Assembly (NCBI GenBank): GCA_022447205.1
Contig: JAKVBQ010000009.1
Span: 44,986-94,387 of the forward strand
Length of the DNA: 49,402 nucleotides
DNA from: Phycisphaerales bacterium
Lineage (GTDB): Bacteria; Planctomycetota; Phycisphaerae; Phycisphaerales; SM1A02
Direction of reading: 5' to 3'
In this document: positions 1 to 7,696 of the stretch, one piece after another
Position numbering within the stretch: the stretch's first letter is position 1
Layout of the letters: every line of letters begins with the position of its first letter
Program-made: the position numbers and the translations under genes
Notes under the pieces: generated by a model
Told to the model about the DNA's origin: nothing
The model's input: the letters and a program-made list of their open reading frames with translations, nothing else
Database searches by the model: none

Positions 1-794
1 CCCTTGATGATGTTCGAGGGAAGCGCGAACTGGAGATCGCCCCGCGGCGGTCCGATCGTCTTCGACAGTTCGCGAGGAGCGAGCAGGCCGATCACCCGAC
101 CATCAAGGTCGACGAGGGGGCCGCCGAACGCCTCCGGATGCATGGGCAGCGCGGCCTGGAGGTAGGAGGCCGACAGCTTCTCCTGGTAACAGTCCCGTGA
201 AGGCGTCGCGCTCAGGATCCCCGGTGCGAGGAACCGCTCGATCCCGAACGGATCTCCGATCGCGACCGTCCAGTGCCCCGGTTTCATCTCGCTGCTGTCA
301 CCCCAGTCGACCTCCAGCAGGCGCGGTCGTCTTCCGTCCACCGGCACCACGATCCTGAGGAATGCCAGGTCGAGCGTCGGCTCCGCACCGACCACGATCG
401 CGAGGGCGTGGAGCTTGTCGCTGGTCTCCACGTCGAAGGCATCCGCAAGGGTTCCGTCGGCCTTGAGCAGGGGGCTTCTCGCGGTGACCAGGATCGCCTG
501 CTCCTCGTCGATGCAGAAGCCCGTGGTCGCGGCGATCCTGCGGTAGCCCGGGTACCGATCGTCGGTGACCGACACCATCCAGCCGTCCTCGTCCGATGTC
601 CGGTCGGCAGCGGCATCCTTGACGTACGCCCCGATCGAGGCGACGCAGGGTGTGTTCTTCTCGGCGATCCTCGTGAACTCGGCCTGCATTCGGCGGGCTT
701 GTGACGGGGTTTCGGTCGGAGGGGAGGCATCCTGCGCGGACAGCGCGCTCGATGTCGCGATGCATGCCAGGAGTCCGATCACGTTCAGTCGCAT
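1..794 (-). CDS. HtrA/S1C-like serine protease homologue, catalytically degenerate, 3' end outside window
   Basis: The frame is open from the ATG at 794 to the window edge (264 codons, no stop). Residues 1-20 form a signal peptide with a likely cut after Ala-Leu-Ser-Ala, so the protein should be exported. The chymotrypsin-fold landmarks of the HtrA family are recognisable: an Ile-Leu-Val-Thr strand near 101, Leu-Asp-Leu-Ala-Phe-Leu at 141-146 (the catalytic-Asp strand), and Phe-Gly-Gly-Pro-Leu-Val-Asp at 223-229. Only the Asp remains of the triad. The His loop reads Thr-Ala-Arg-Ser, and Phe223 occupies the position of the nucleophilic Ser in the usual Asn-Ser-Gly-Gly-Pro-Leu. It is therefore probably a non-catalytic protein-binding relative. 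A GAGGA ribosome site lies upstream. It follows the dioxygenase gene on the same strand by 44 bases. Whether a PDZ domain follows cannot be seen. Confidence 0.75.
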   Translation of the reverse strand, partial: MRLNVIGLLACIATSSALSAQDASPPTETPSQARRMQAEFTRIAEKNTPCVASIGAYVKDAAADRTSDEDGWMVSVTDDRYPGYRRIAATTGFCIDEEQAILVTARSPLLKADGTLADAFDVETSDKLHALAIVVGAEPTLDLAFLRIVVPVDGRRPRLLEVDWGDSSEMKPGHWTVAIGDPFGIERFLAPGILSATPSRDCYQEKLSASYLQAALPMHPEAFGGPLVDLDGRVIGLLAPRELSKTIGPPRGDLQFALPSNIIK

Positions 795-838
795 GGTGAC
801 GTTCCTCTTCCGCTTCCGGAGGCATCGTTCCGAACGAA

Positions 839-1576
839 TCAGGACGTGCAGTCGCCCCAGGCACCCAGCAGGATGCTCAGGTCGAGCCCGTCCACGAGGC
901 CATCACCATTGATGTCGGTCGAAGGATCGTCCGTTCCCCAGAAACCGAGGAGGGCCGAGAGGTCGGAGCCATCGACGGCGTCGTCCTGGTTGACGTCACC
1001 GGGACATGGGTTGACACCCGGCTCGTCGATCTGGAATCGATAGGTCGCGAGGATCTCGCCGTCCGGGAGTTCCTCGATGACGAGGACCTCAAGGGAACGG
1101 TCATGCCAGGGGTCGGAGTCATTGAGGGGATCGTCGGGGAAGTACAGCTGGGTGGTGAGCACATCGTCGATCTCGCCCTGGACCTTCACGTGGATGTGCT
1201 TCGGTCGCCCGGGGTACACGCCGGGGAGGTTGGTGACGAGGATGTATTCGCCGCGTTCATCCGCGAACTGCTGTCCGCGGAACCTGTAGTCCTCGCTCGC
1301 GTTGTCGTAGATGCCCAGGCTGTCCGCCTGCCAGAAGTCGAGCCAGGCACCCGGAATCGGAAGGCAGTCGTGTCCGACCACTTCACCGACGATCGTGAGT
1401 CTTGGTCCTTCGGTCGGGATGTAGAGATCCGTCCGCTCGGGAGCACCGATCCGGTAGAACGGTCCTTCGATGTTCGGGATGGTCGGATCACACTCCTCAC
1501 CGGAGTCCGCCCCGAGGAGTGCGAGCCCGAGCAGGATCGGGAGCACCACCAACTTGCCTTGAAGTGTCGTTCTCAT
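839..1576 (-). CDS. Secreted intradiol ring-cleavage dioxygenase-like protein with C-terminal dockerin-like repeats
   Basis: This 245-residue protein has an N-terminal export signal (about residues 1-24) and an intradiol dioxygenase fold at about 55-180. All four Fe(III) ligands of the catechol/protocatechuate dioxygenase family can be placed: Tyr90 (Gly-Ile-Tyr-Asp-Asn), Tyr121 (Pro-Gly-Val-Tyr-Pro-Gly), and His127 and His129 (Arg-Pro-Lys-His-Ile-His), with the conserved Arg124. Residues 191-243 carry two calcium-loop repeats rich in Asp-Gly and Asp-Leu, bracketed by Cys191 and Cys243, as in dockerin-like tails of planctomycete secreted proteins. The start at 1576 was chosen because the signal peptide follows it; upstream codons in frame encode unlikely charged sequence. 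Oxidation of an aromatic compound outside the cytoplasm is the family-based expectation; the substrate is unknown. Confidence 0.85.
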   Translation of the reverse strand: MRTTLQGKLVVLPILLGLALLGADSGEECDPTIPNIEGPFYRIGAPERTDLYIPTEGPRLTIVGEVVGHDCLPIPGAWLDFWQADSLGIYDNASEDYRFRGQQFADERGEYILVTNLPGVYPGRPKHIHVKVQGEIDDVLTTQLYFPDDPLNDSDPWHDRSLEVLVIEELPDGEILATYRFQIDEPGVNPCPGDVNQDDAVDGSDLSALLGFWGTDDPSTDINGDGLVDGLDLSILLGAWGDCTS

Positions 1577-1736
1577 GCTGCCTGCATCATCGCACCAAAA
1601 CCTTCGGGAGGGGAGTGTCTTCTCGTGGAACGCGATTCTTTTCCTTTCGACCTCCTGCCGGACCGAAAAAACCCGGGCGTCGGTGCGCTCGCGACGATTT
1701 CCAGACATTCGTCGTTTTCTCTTCGGATCGGGCAGG

Positions 1737-1742
1737 TATCCT
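1737..1742 (+). promoter_or_regulatory. Candidate -10 element before the beta-helix gene
   Basis: TATCCT stands 5 bases before an ATG at 1748 and 23 before the preferred ATG at 1766. Transcription would start at about 1748-1749, giving a leader of about 17 bases that holds the GAGGAG ribosome site. No convincing -35 is visible. Confidence 0.35.
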
Positions 1743-1765
1743 CGGCCATGCGAGGAGCACACACC

Positions 1766-3211
1766 ATGCGATGCCGATTCCCTTCCACGTTCGTCTTGCT
1801 CGCGGCCTCTTCCGTCGCCTGCGGTGACGTCATCACCGTCGATGATGACGGCCCTGCCGATTTCGAACGCATCCAGGATGCGATCGAGGCGGCATCGACC
1901 GGTGACGAGATCGTCGTCTCTCCCGGCTTCTACATCGAGAACCTCGACTTCCTCGGCAAGGGGATCGTGGTGCGTTCGGTGGAGGGACCGCTCGAGACCT
2001 CGGTCAAGTCGCTGCCCGACTCCGGCCTGCCGACCGTCACCTTCGCCTCGAAGGAGAACGCCTCCGCACGGCTGGAGGGCTTCAAGCTCGGAGGCGGCTC
2101 CGGGGCGATCATCAACGATCCGGTCTTCGGACCCTCACTCGCCGGTGGGGGGATCTACTGCTACGAGGCATCGCCCCGCATCGTGAACTGCGAGGTGGTC
2201 GGGGTCGCGATCGAAGGACATGGTGCAGGCATGCTCGTCATGCGTTGCAGTCCTGAGATCGAATCCTGCCGCTTCATCGGAGGCATCGCCGACGGACACG
2301 GTGGTGGGATGTACATCCTCGACAGCTCCTCCCCGACGATCACCAACTGCACCTTCGAGGGCAACCGGGCCGCCTGGGGGGGAGGCATCACCTGCACGGT
2401 GGATTGTGACCCCGTGCTTCGCGAGTGCACCTTCGTCGAGAACGAGGCATACAACGTCGGTGGTGGCATGTACGTTCGTTCCAGCAGCAGTCCGACGCTG
2501 GACAACTGCTCGTTCATCGACAACATCCAGGTTGGGAATCCCGTTGCCGGCGGGGCCGCCTTCACCACCTACGGAAGCGGCAACGGCGGGGGCCCCTGCT
2601 TCCCGGTGTTCGAGCAGTGCTTCTTCGAGGGCAACGACGCCCAGTCCAACGGTGGTGCGGTGCATGCCGCCTACTCCGGGAACATCTCACTGAACAACTG
2701 CGAGTTCGCCCGGAACCGGGCCGGTGATCGAGGCGGTGGCGTCTACGTCATCGGGCATCCCGAGGCACCGACGTCGGTCGTCATTCGAAACTGCGTGCTC
2801 GAGGGCAACACCGCCAAGGGTGATGGTGGTGGGATCGAGAGCAGGACCGCGACGGTCACCATCGATGCCTGTTCGATCTCCGGGAACATCGCGGGTGGGT
2901 CGGGCGGCGGTTGCCTGTTCGAGGCGAGCGAGTCCTCCGTGGTCACGGACACCACGATCTGCACCAACATGCCAGACCAGGTCTCGGGCCTCTTCACCGA
3001 CGGCGGAGGCAATCACATCGGTGACTTCTGCGACTCGGACTGCCCGGGCGACATCAGTGGGGACGGCGTCGTCGACGGCGCGGACCTGACGGTACTGCTT
3101 GGTCAGTGGGGTGCGTGTTCGAAGATCGAGTGTCCGGGAGACCTGACCGGGGACGGCCAGGTCGATGGTGCTGATCTCACCGTTCTGCTCGGTGAGTGGG
3201 GGCCTTGCTGA
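1766..3211 (+). CDS. Secreted right-handed beta-helix protein with two dockerin-like repeats
   Basis: This 481-residue protein has a signal peptide ending near Ser-Val-Ala-Cys-Gly, then an opening segment (Ile-Thr-Val-Asp-Asp-Asp-Gly-Pro-Ala-Asp-Phe) typical of NosD/pectate-lyase-like beta-helices. Repeating coils follow, with the pattern Asn-Cys-x-Phe-x-x-Asn-x-Ala-x-x-Gly-Gly-Gly at about 110-400. Two nearly identical C-terminal units (Cys-Pro-Gly-Asp ... Asp-Gly-Ala-Asp-Leu-Thr-Val-Leu-Leu-Gly ... Cys) form separate Cys-bracketed calcium loops. The family binds or cleaves polysaccharide, but no catalytic residues can be assigned, so it may be a surface adhesin. The ATG at 1766 has GAGGAG 8 bases upstream; an in-frame ATG at 1748 is the alternative. 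It is divergent from the dioxygenase gene, which carries the same kind of tail. Confidence 0.85.
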   Translation: MRCRFPSTFVLLAASSVACGDVITVDDDGPADFERIQDAIEAASTGDEIVVSPGFYIENLDFLGKGIVVRSVEGPLETSVKSLPDSGLPTVTFASKENASARLEGFKLGGGSGAIINDPVFGPSLAGGGIYCYEASPRIVNCEVVGVAIEGHGAGMLVMRCSPEIESCRFIGGIADGHGGGMYILDSSSPTITNCTFEGNRAAWGGGITCTVDCDPVLRECTFVENEAYNVGGGMYVRSSSSPTLDNCSFIDNIQVGNPVAGGAAFTTYGSGNGGGPCFPVFEQCFFEGNDAQSNGGAVHAAYSGNISLNNCEFARNRAGDRGGGVYVIGHPEAPTSVVIRNCVLEGNTAKGDGGGIESRTATVTIDACSISGNIAGGSGGGCLFEASESSVVTDTTICTNMPDQVSGLFTDGGGNHIGDFCDSDCPGDISGDGVVDGADLTVLLGQWGACSKIECPGDLTGDGQVDGADLTVLLGEWGPC

Positions 3212-3238
3212 GCACTGGCCCGGGACCATCTCGGTGAA

Positions 3239-3311
3239 TGGAGCGTACCGGGCTCGAACCGGTAACCCCTGCCTTGCAAAGGCAGTGCTCTCCCAATTGA
3301 GCTAACGCCCC
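3239..3311 (-). tRNA. tRNA-Ala, anticodon UGC
   Basis: The 73-base cloverleaf folds fully. The 7-bp acceptor stem contains the G3-U70 wobble pair that identifies alanine tRNAs, the D arm is GCTC/GAGC, the anticodon stem CTGCC/GGCAG carries loop TTTGCAA (anticodon TGC), and the T arm has TTCGAGC. The 3' CCA is not encoded. Confidence 0.97.
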
Positions 3312-3324
3312 GAGAGGAGGGATG

Positions 3325-3330
3325 AGTATA
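3325..3330 (-). promoter_or_regulatory. Candidate -10 element of tRNA-Ala
   Basis: On the minus strand TATACT (5 of 6 consensus bases) lies 13 bases before the mature 5' end of the tRNA, a suitable distance for a start about 7 bases upstream of it. The -35 region is weak. Confidence 0.45.
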
Positions 3331-3395
3331 CCCTCAACGCGAAGGCGCATCGGGTGGATTCAGGAAACTGGTCCCTCGGGTTCGCCTTCCGATGG

Positions 3396-4814
3396 TTATT
3401 CGGCATCCCCATCGCCTGCGTCGCCTTCGGCGACGGTTTCCGGCGTGGGTGCGTCCTCGTCCTCATCGGCGGGGGGGTACTTCTCACGTGGCCCCAGCAG
3501 GTCGATCCTGCGCGGCTTGATCACGTTGAGCTGGAGCGTGCCGTCGTAGCTGCTGTCCCCCAGGACACCGACCAGCAGTCCGGTCATCGCGGCGATGTCG
3601 AACCGGTCATCGGGTTGGATGTACGCGATGGTCTGTCCGCCGGAGGGGTCCTGCAGCCTGAACAGCATCGGCATCGTGCCCTGTCCGCTGAAGACGATCG
3701 AGGCGTTCAGTTCACCCACCATGTCATAGGGTGCCCGGGCATCGAGCGCGACGCGGGTGGCGTTGATGTTCTCGCGATCGACCAGTGTGCGCTTCCGCAT
3801 CTCCCGAAGGCGCGTGAGGTGGTCCTGGACCTCGATCTTGAGGGCAAGGACCTCGGCTCGTGAGGTGGCGGTCCCCCGTTCCACGTCCGTGACATCATCA
3901 CGACGGGCGAACTGGATGAACTGCTGCTGGAGCAGCTCGAGTTCCGCGGATTCGATGCGTTCCTTGAGGATCGCTCGGAAGGAGGTGTCGAGGGCGGCAA
4001 GCTTTGCCGCACGCTCCACGTCGGCAGGGATCTCGATGGTCTCCTCATCGGTGGTCTCGGCCGCGACGACCTCTTCGGTGGTGGTGTTCGTCGTGTCGGT
4101 GGTGGTGTCGTCGCCCGCAGCGGTGGTCGCCGCCGGCGTCTCATCGGAGGCATCGGTCACCGCGGTCGGGGTCGCATCGACATCCTTCGCGTCGGTCGGC
4201 TTGGGCATCCGGGCTGCGAGTTCCTCCGCGGTCGCCTTGCGGAGCCAGACGGCGTTGATCCATGCTTCCTGGGTGTTCGGGATTCGGACCTGCCACTTGG
4301 GGGGGTCACCGGCGTTCGTTGACGGGATCTGCTTGATCAGTTGGAGCTTCGTGCCCACGGCAAGCGGGGGATCCAGTCCCTCCCAGCTCATGCTCGGGTT
4401 GTTGTCCTTCATCATGTGGGGTGCGCTGAACGTCGCACGTCGCTTGACGGTGCCGACCCCATCGGGTGACCCGAGTACCTCGACGTCGATCGAGTCCGCG
4501 ATGACGTAGCCGAATGCATTCTTGAATGCCGGCGTGTCGGTGCGGACACGTGCCCATCCGAAACGTTCATAGAGAACGTGGATGAGGTCGCCTTCCTTCA
4601 CCTGGAAGAAGGGGTATCCGCCTTCGACGCTGGCGGCGGTGCGGACGTTGATGTTCGTCCCCTTGCCGTCCTTGACGAGTGCGTAGTAGGCGGTGGGTGC
4701 CTCCGTCGTCGTGCCCGTCTCGACAGGTGCGTCCTGCGGTGCGGCAGGTGCCTCCATGGCGGTCAGGCTGATGGCGAAAAGGCATGAAACACTGAGAATG
4801 GTGATCGTTCGCAT
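3396..4814 (-). CDS. Exported SH3-like domain protein with Thr/acidic linker and coiled region
   Basis: This 472-residue protein has a signal peptide at 1-25. A bacterial SH3-like module follows at about 42-110 (Gly-Thr-Asn-Ile-Asn-Val-Arg-Thr, then Gly-Asp-Leu-Ile-His-Val-Leu). A second possible SH3-like segment covers about 120-195. A low-complexity Thr/Asp/Glu linker runs at about 205-255, a charged helical stretch at about 258-340, and an acidic tail closes the protein. SH3 modules of this type usually bind peptidoglycan or proteins in the envelope. No enzyme domain is visible. It is divergent from the TolC-like gene with only 46 bases between the starts. Its function is unassigned. Confidence 0.8.
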   Translation of the reverse strand: MRTITILSVSCLFAISLTAMEAPAAPQDAPVETGTTTEAPTAYYALVKDGKGTNINVRTAASVEGGYPFFQVKEGDLIHVLYERFGWARVRTDTPAFKNAFGYVIADSIDVEVLGSPDGVGTVKRRATFSAPHMMKDNNPSMSWEGLDPPLAVGTKLQLIKQIPSTNAGDPPKWQVRIPNTQEAWINAVWLRKATAEELAARMPKPTDAKDVDATPTAVTDASDETPAATTAAGDDTTTDTTNTTTEEVVAAETTDEETIEIPADVERAAKLAALDTSFRAILKERIESAELELLQQQFIQFARRDDVTDVERGTATSRAEVLALKIEVQDHLTRLREMRKRTLVDRENINATRVALDARAPYDMVGELNASIVFSGQGTMPMLFRLQDPSGGQTIAYIQPDDRFDIAAMTGLLVGVLGDSSYDGTLQLNVIKPRRIDLLGPREKYPPADEDEDAPTPETVAEGDAGDGDAE

Positions 4815-4820
4815 GCGCTC

Positions 4821-4826
4821 ATCCTA
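4821..4826 (-). promoter_or_regulatory. Candidate -10 element, near-leaderless start of the SH3 gene
   Basis: TAGGAT on the minus strand ends 6 bases before the ATG at 4814, so transcription should begin at or next to the start codon. There is no Shine-Dalgarno-like sequence in between. Confidence 0.35.
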
Positions 4827-4846
4827 CCGATCGCTGCGGACGCTGC

Positions 4847-4852
4847 TAGCAT
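4847..4852 (+). promoter_or_regulatory. Candidate -10 element, near-leaderless start of the TolC-like gene
   Basis: TAGCAT ends 8 bases before the ATG at 4861. It lies back to back with the SH3 gene's element in a 46-base divergent intergenic region. Confidence 0.35.
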
Positions 4853-4860
4853 CCGAGATC

Positions 4861-6702
4861 ATGGCCGGGTTTTCCACCAGAAACGTCATCCGTCTCCGTT
4901 CGAGCCTGCTCCGTTCGGGGGTGATGCTCGGGGGTCTCTTCTGGGTGGGCTGCGACGCGCCGTCGCCCTTCTTCCAGGATCGTGGAGACGAACTCCTCCA
5001 GGCCAGCATCGAGCAGGCCCGGGTCCGGCAGACTGCTCGGCTGGAACAGGAATCCGCCCCGCAGAGACCTGACAAGGGGATTTCCGATGTCGAGCGTGCT
5101 CTGGAACCGCGCCGCCAGGAACTGGATCGACTCGGCCCGCAACCGGCGCGGCCCGGGACCCCCTTGGATCTCGGGGTCGACCTCCTCGGTCAGGCCCAGC
5201 AGGAGGTCACCCTCTCGCTGGAAGCCGCTGTTTCCAGCGCAATTGAGCATAACCTGACGGCACGGTCGGCCCGGCTTGGCGAGGCGATCAGCGAGGCTGA
5301 CGTGGTCCGGGCCGAAGCGGTGTTCGACGCCGTCTTCTTCGCCGACTTCGACTTCCGCCGCCTCGATCAACCGCAGATCGTCGCCTCGACGTTCGGGGTC
5401 CCCCTTTCGACCCCGACACTCTCGAGTCGGGAGTGGGGGATCGACACCGGTCTGCGCAACCAGCTGTCCACCGGTGGTGCGATCGAGCTGTCGACGCGTT
5501 TCGGCGAAAACGACATCGCCGATGCCGACGGCATCTCGTTCGAACCGGATCCCGCCTGGTCCTCTGCCGTCTCCCTCGGACTCACCCAGCCGCTCCTGCG
5601 CGGGTTCGGGAGCGACATCGCGCGTTCGGAGATCCGATTGGCGCGGAACGCCGCGCGCACGTCGACCGAGGATCTTCGGGAGCGCCTGATGACGGTGATC
5701 GAGGAGACCGAATCCAGCTACTGGGATCTCGTCCTCGCCCGTCAGCAGCTCGGTGCAACCCAGTGGCTGCTCGATGTCGGGGTCGGCGTTCGTGACATCC
5801 TCGAGAGGCGGCGCGGGATCGACGTGACCGAAGCGAATCATGCGGATGCCGTTGCGACCGTCGAACGACGCAAGGGTGACCTGATCCTCGCGCAACGCAA
5901 CCTGCGTGCGGCGAGCGACCAGCTCAAGTCGATCATCAACGCACCCGACCTGCCCGTCGGTGACGAGACGCTGGTGGTGCCCGGTGACTGGATGACCGAC
6001 CAGCCGATCACCTACGGCCTCAAGGAGGCGATTTCGATCGCGATCGATCGTGCCCCCTCGGTGCGTCGTGCACTGCTCTCGATCGATGATGCCTCGGTCG
6101 GTGTCGTCGTCGCGGACAACGCCCGGCTGCCCCGCCTTGATCTCCAGGCCCAGATGCGCTGGAACGGTCTCGATTCCGGTTTCTCCGAGTCATACGGGGA
6201 CCTCGGCAGTGGTGACTACATCGACTACCTGATGGGACTGCAGTTCGAGCAGGCGATCGGGAACCGGGCGGCGGACGCCTTCTTCCGTCAGGCCCGGCTG
6301 CAGCGGACCGCATCCGTGGTGAACTACGAACAGTCGATCCAGCGGACCGTCCTCAGGGTGAAGAACGCGCTGCGCGATGTCCGGACGAACCACGTGCTGG
6401 TGGATCAGTACCGCGCGCTCCGACTCGCCCAGGCGGAGAACCTCCGTGCACTGCAGGTCGACGAGCGAACCAAGGCGGGGCTCACGCCGGAGTTCCTGGC
6501 CTTGAAGTTCCAGCGTCAGGAGGGACTGGCCGTCGCGCAGGTTCGCGAGGTCCAGGCACTCGTCGACTACAACAGTTCGATCGCCCGGCTCTTCCGGGCC
6601 ATGGGCATCGGCCTGCAGATGAACCGCATCGAGTTGCGGATCAACGACACCACGCCACTGGAAAGCGCGTTCGTTCCCCAGGACGAGGGAGGGGATCGGT
6701 GA
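4861..6702 (+). CDS. TolC-family outer membrane efflux lipoprotein
   Basis: This 613-residue protein matches outer membrane efflux proteins, which form trimeric channels for tripartite pumps or type I secretion. The N-terminus is hydrophobic and ends in Gly-Gly-Leu-Phe-Trp-Val-Gly-Cys, a lipobox, so it is probably acylated. The first conserved repeat begins at about residue 120 (Val-Thr-Leu-Ser-Leu-Glu-Ala-Ala-Val, then Ala-Ile-Glu-His-Asn-Leu), and long amphipathic helices rich in Ala, Arg and Glu continue to the end. It is longer than typical TolC (about 430-490 residues) because of an N-terminal linker of about 90 residues. No inner-membrane pump or adaptor gene is adjacent. Its stop overlaps the next start (GTGA), so the two are translationally coupled. 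Confidence 0.85.
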   Translation: MAGFSTRNVIRLRSSLLRSGVMLGGLFWVGCDAPSPFFQDRGDELLQASIEQARVRQTARLEQESAPQRPDKGISDVERALEPRRQELDRLGPQPARPGTPLDLGVDLLGQAQQEVTLSLEAAVSSAIEHNLTARSARLGEAISEADVVRAEAVFDAVFFADFDFRRLDQPQIVASTFGVPLSTPTLSSREWGIDTGLRNQLSTGGAIELSTRFGENDIADADGISFEPDPAWSSAVSLGLTQPLLRGFGSDIARSEIRLARNAARTSTEDLRERLMTVIEETESSYWDLVLARQQLGATQWLLDVGVGVRDILERRRGIDVTEANHADAVATVERRKGDLILAQRNLRAASDQLKSIINAPDLPVGDETLVVPGDWMTDQPITYGLKEAISIAIDRAPSVRRALLSIDDASVGVVVADNARLPRLDLQAQMRWNGLDSGFSESYGDLGSGDYIDYLMGLQFEQAIGNRAADAFFRQARLQRTASVVNYEQSIQRTVLRVKNALRDVRTNHVLVDQYRALRLAQAENLRALQVDERTKAGLTPEFLALKFQRQEGLAVAQVREVQALVDYNSSIARLFRAMGIGLQMNRIELRINDTTPLESAFVPQDEGGDR

Positions 6703-7673
6703 CCGATCGCGTCCTCCAGCCGACCGAGGAGGGCATCGGCATCGCCGCGGAACGGATCCGGTCCGGAGGCCTCGTGGGCATGCCGACCGAAACCGTCTAC
6801 GGACTGGCCGCCGACGCCGGTGACGAGCGGGCGGTCGGCCGGATCTTCGCGACGAAGAACCGGCCGGCGGACAATCCACTGATCGTGCATGTCGCCGACG
6901 TCGAGCAGGCTCGACCACTCGTCGATGCCTGGTCGGACACCTGCGACGACCTTGCCGGACGATTCTGGCCGGGCCCCCTCACCCTCGTCCTTCGACGGAG
7001 CGGGCAGGTCGGTGACCTGGTCACCGCCGGACACGACACGGTCGCGCTGCGTTCACCCGACCACCCCGTCGCCTCGGGCCTGATCCGCGCCACGGGGCGT
7101 CCGATCGTCGCGCCGAGTGCGAATCGAAGCGGGCACGTGTCGCCGACCGACGCCGCACACGTGCTCCAGGAGTTTCCCGACGAGGACTTCCCGGTCCTCG
7201 ATGGTGGCCCCTGCGTCCACGGGATCGAGTCCACGATCGTCGCGATCGATGACGATGTTCCGTTCGTCCTCAGGCCGGGTGCGATCACCCTCTCCGCGCT
7301 CCGTGAAGTCCTCGGTCGCGTCGAGGCTCCGGTGATCGGCGAACAGGGTGCCGCGCCCGGGACCGCGCTGCATCATTACGCACCGGTCACGCCCGCCACC
7401 CTGGTCCGGACCGATGAACTCGATGAACTTCTCGCGGAGAGCGAGGTGCCGGTGGTGGTGCTCTCGATCGGTCCCCGCGAGGCGGACCCGCCGCACAGCG
7501 TCATCGAGATGCCCGAGGATGCGGAGGGCTACGCTCGCGTCCTCTATCGCACCTTCCGCGAGGCGGATGCGCTGCGCGCCTCGGTTCTGATCGTCGAGAT
7601 GCCGCCACTTGCCGGCGGGCTCTGGCGTGCGGTCAACGATCGCCTGCGACGTGCCTGCGTCCTGCGTGACTGA
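6699..7673 (+). CDS. sua5: L-threonylcarbamoyladenylate synthase, Sua5 type
   Basis: This 324-residue cytoplasmic enzyme makes threonylcarbamoyl-AMP from threonine, bicarbonate and ATP for t6A37 modification of ANN-decoding tRNAs. The YrdC domain occupies about residues 10-200, with Gly-Gly-Leu-Val-Gly-Met-Pro-Thr-Glu-Thr-Val-Tyr-Gly-Leu, Lys-Asn-Arg-Pro-Ala-Asp-Asn-Pro-Leu and Pro-Ser-Ala-Asn-Arg-Ser-Gly. The linker motif His-His-Tyr-Ala-Pro near 226 is followed by the C-terminal Sua5 domain, which separates Sua5 from the shorter YrdC/TsaC. The start is GTG, overlapping the preceding TGA by 4 bases. Partner genes tsaB, tsaD and tsaE are not in the window. Confidence 0.93.
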   Translation: MTDRVLQPTEEGIGIAAERIRSGGLVGMPTETVYGLAADAGDERAVGRIFATKNRPADNPLIVHVADVEQARPLVDAWSDTCDDLAGRFWPGPLTLVLRRSGQVGDLVTAGHDTVALRSPDHPVASGLIRATGRPIVAPSANRSGHVSPTDAAHVLQEFPDEDFPVLDGGPCVHGIESTIVAIDDDVPFVLRPGAITLSALREVLGRVEAPVIGEQGAAPGTALHHYAPVTPATLVRTDELDELLAESEVPVVVLSIGPREADPPHSVIEMPEDAEGYARVLYRTFREADALRASVLIVEMPPLAGGLWRAVNDRLRRACVLRD

Positions 7674-7696
7674 ATCTGGATTCGTCGCTGCCGCGT

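Noticed and set aside
1748-1765. ATG at 1748 as the beta-helix gene start
   Set aside because: The -10-like element is so close that the mRNA would probably begin at or inside this codon, while the ATG at 1766 has GAGGAG at ideal spacing. Kept only as an alternative.
1000-3211. Cellulosome system based on dockerins
   Set aside because: No cohesin or scaffoldin in the window, and the repeats have the Cys-bracketed planctomycete form rather than clostridial type I duplicates.
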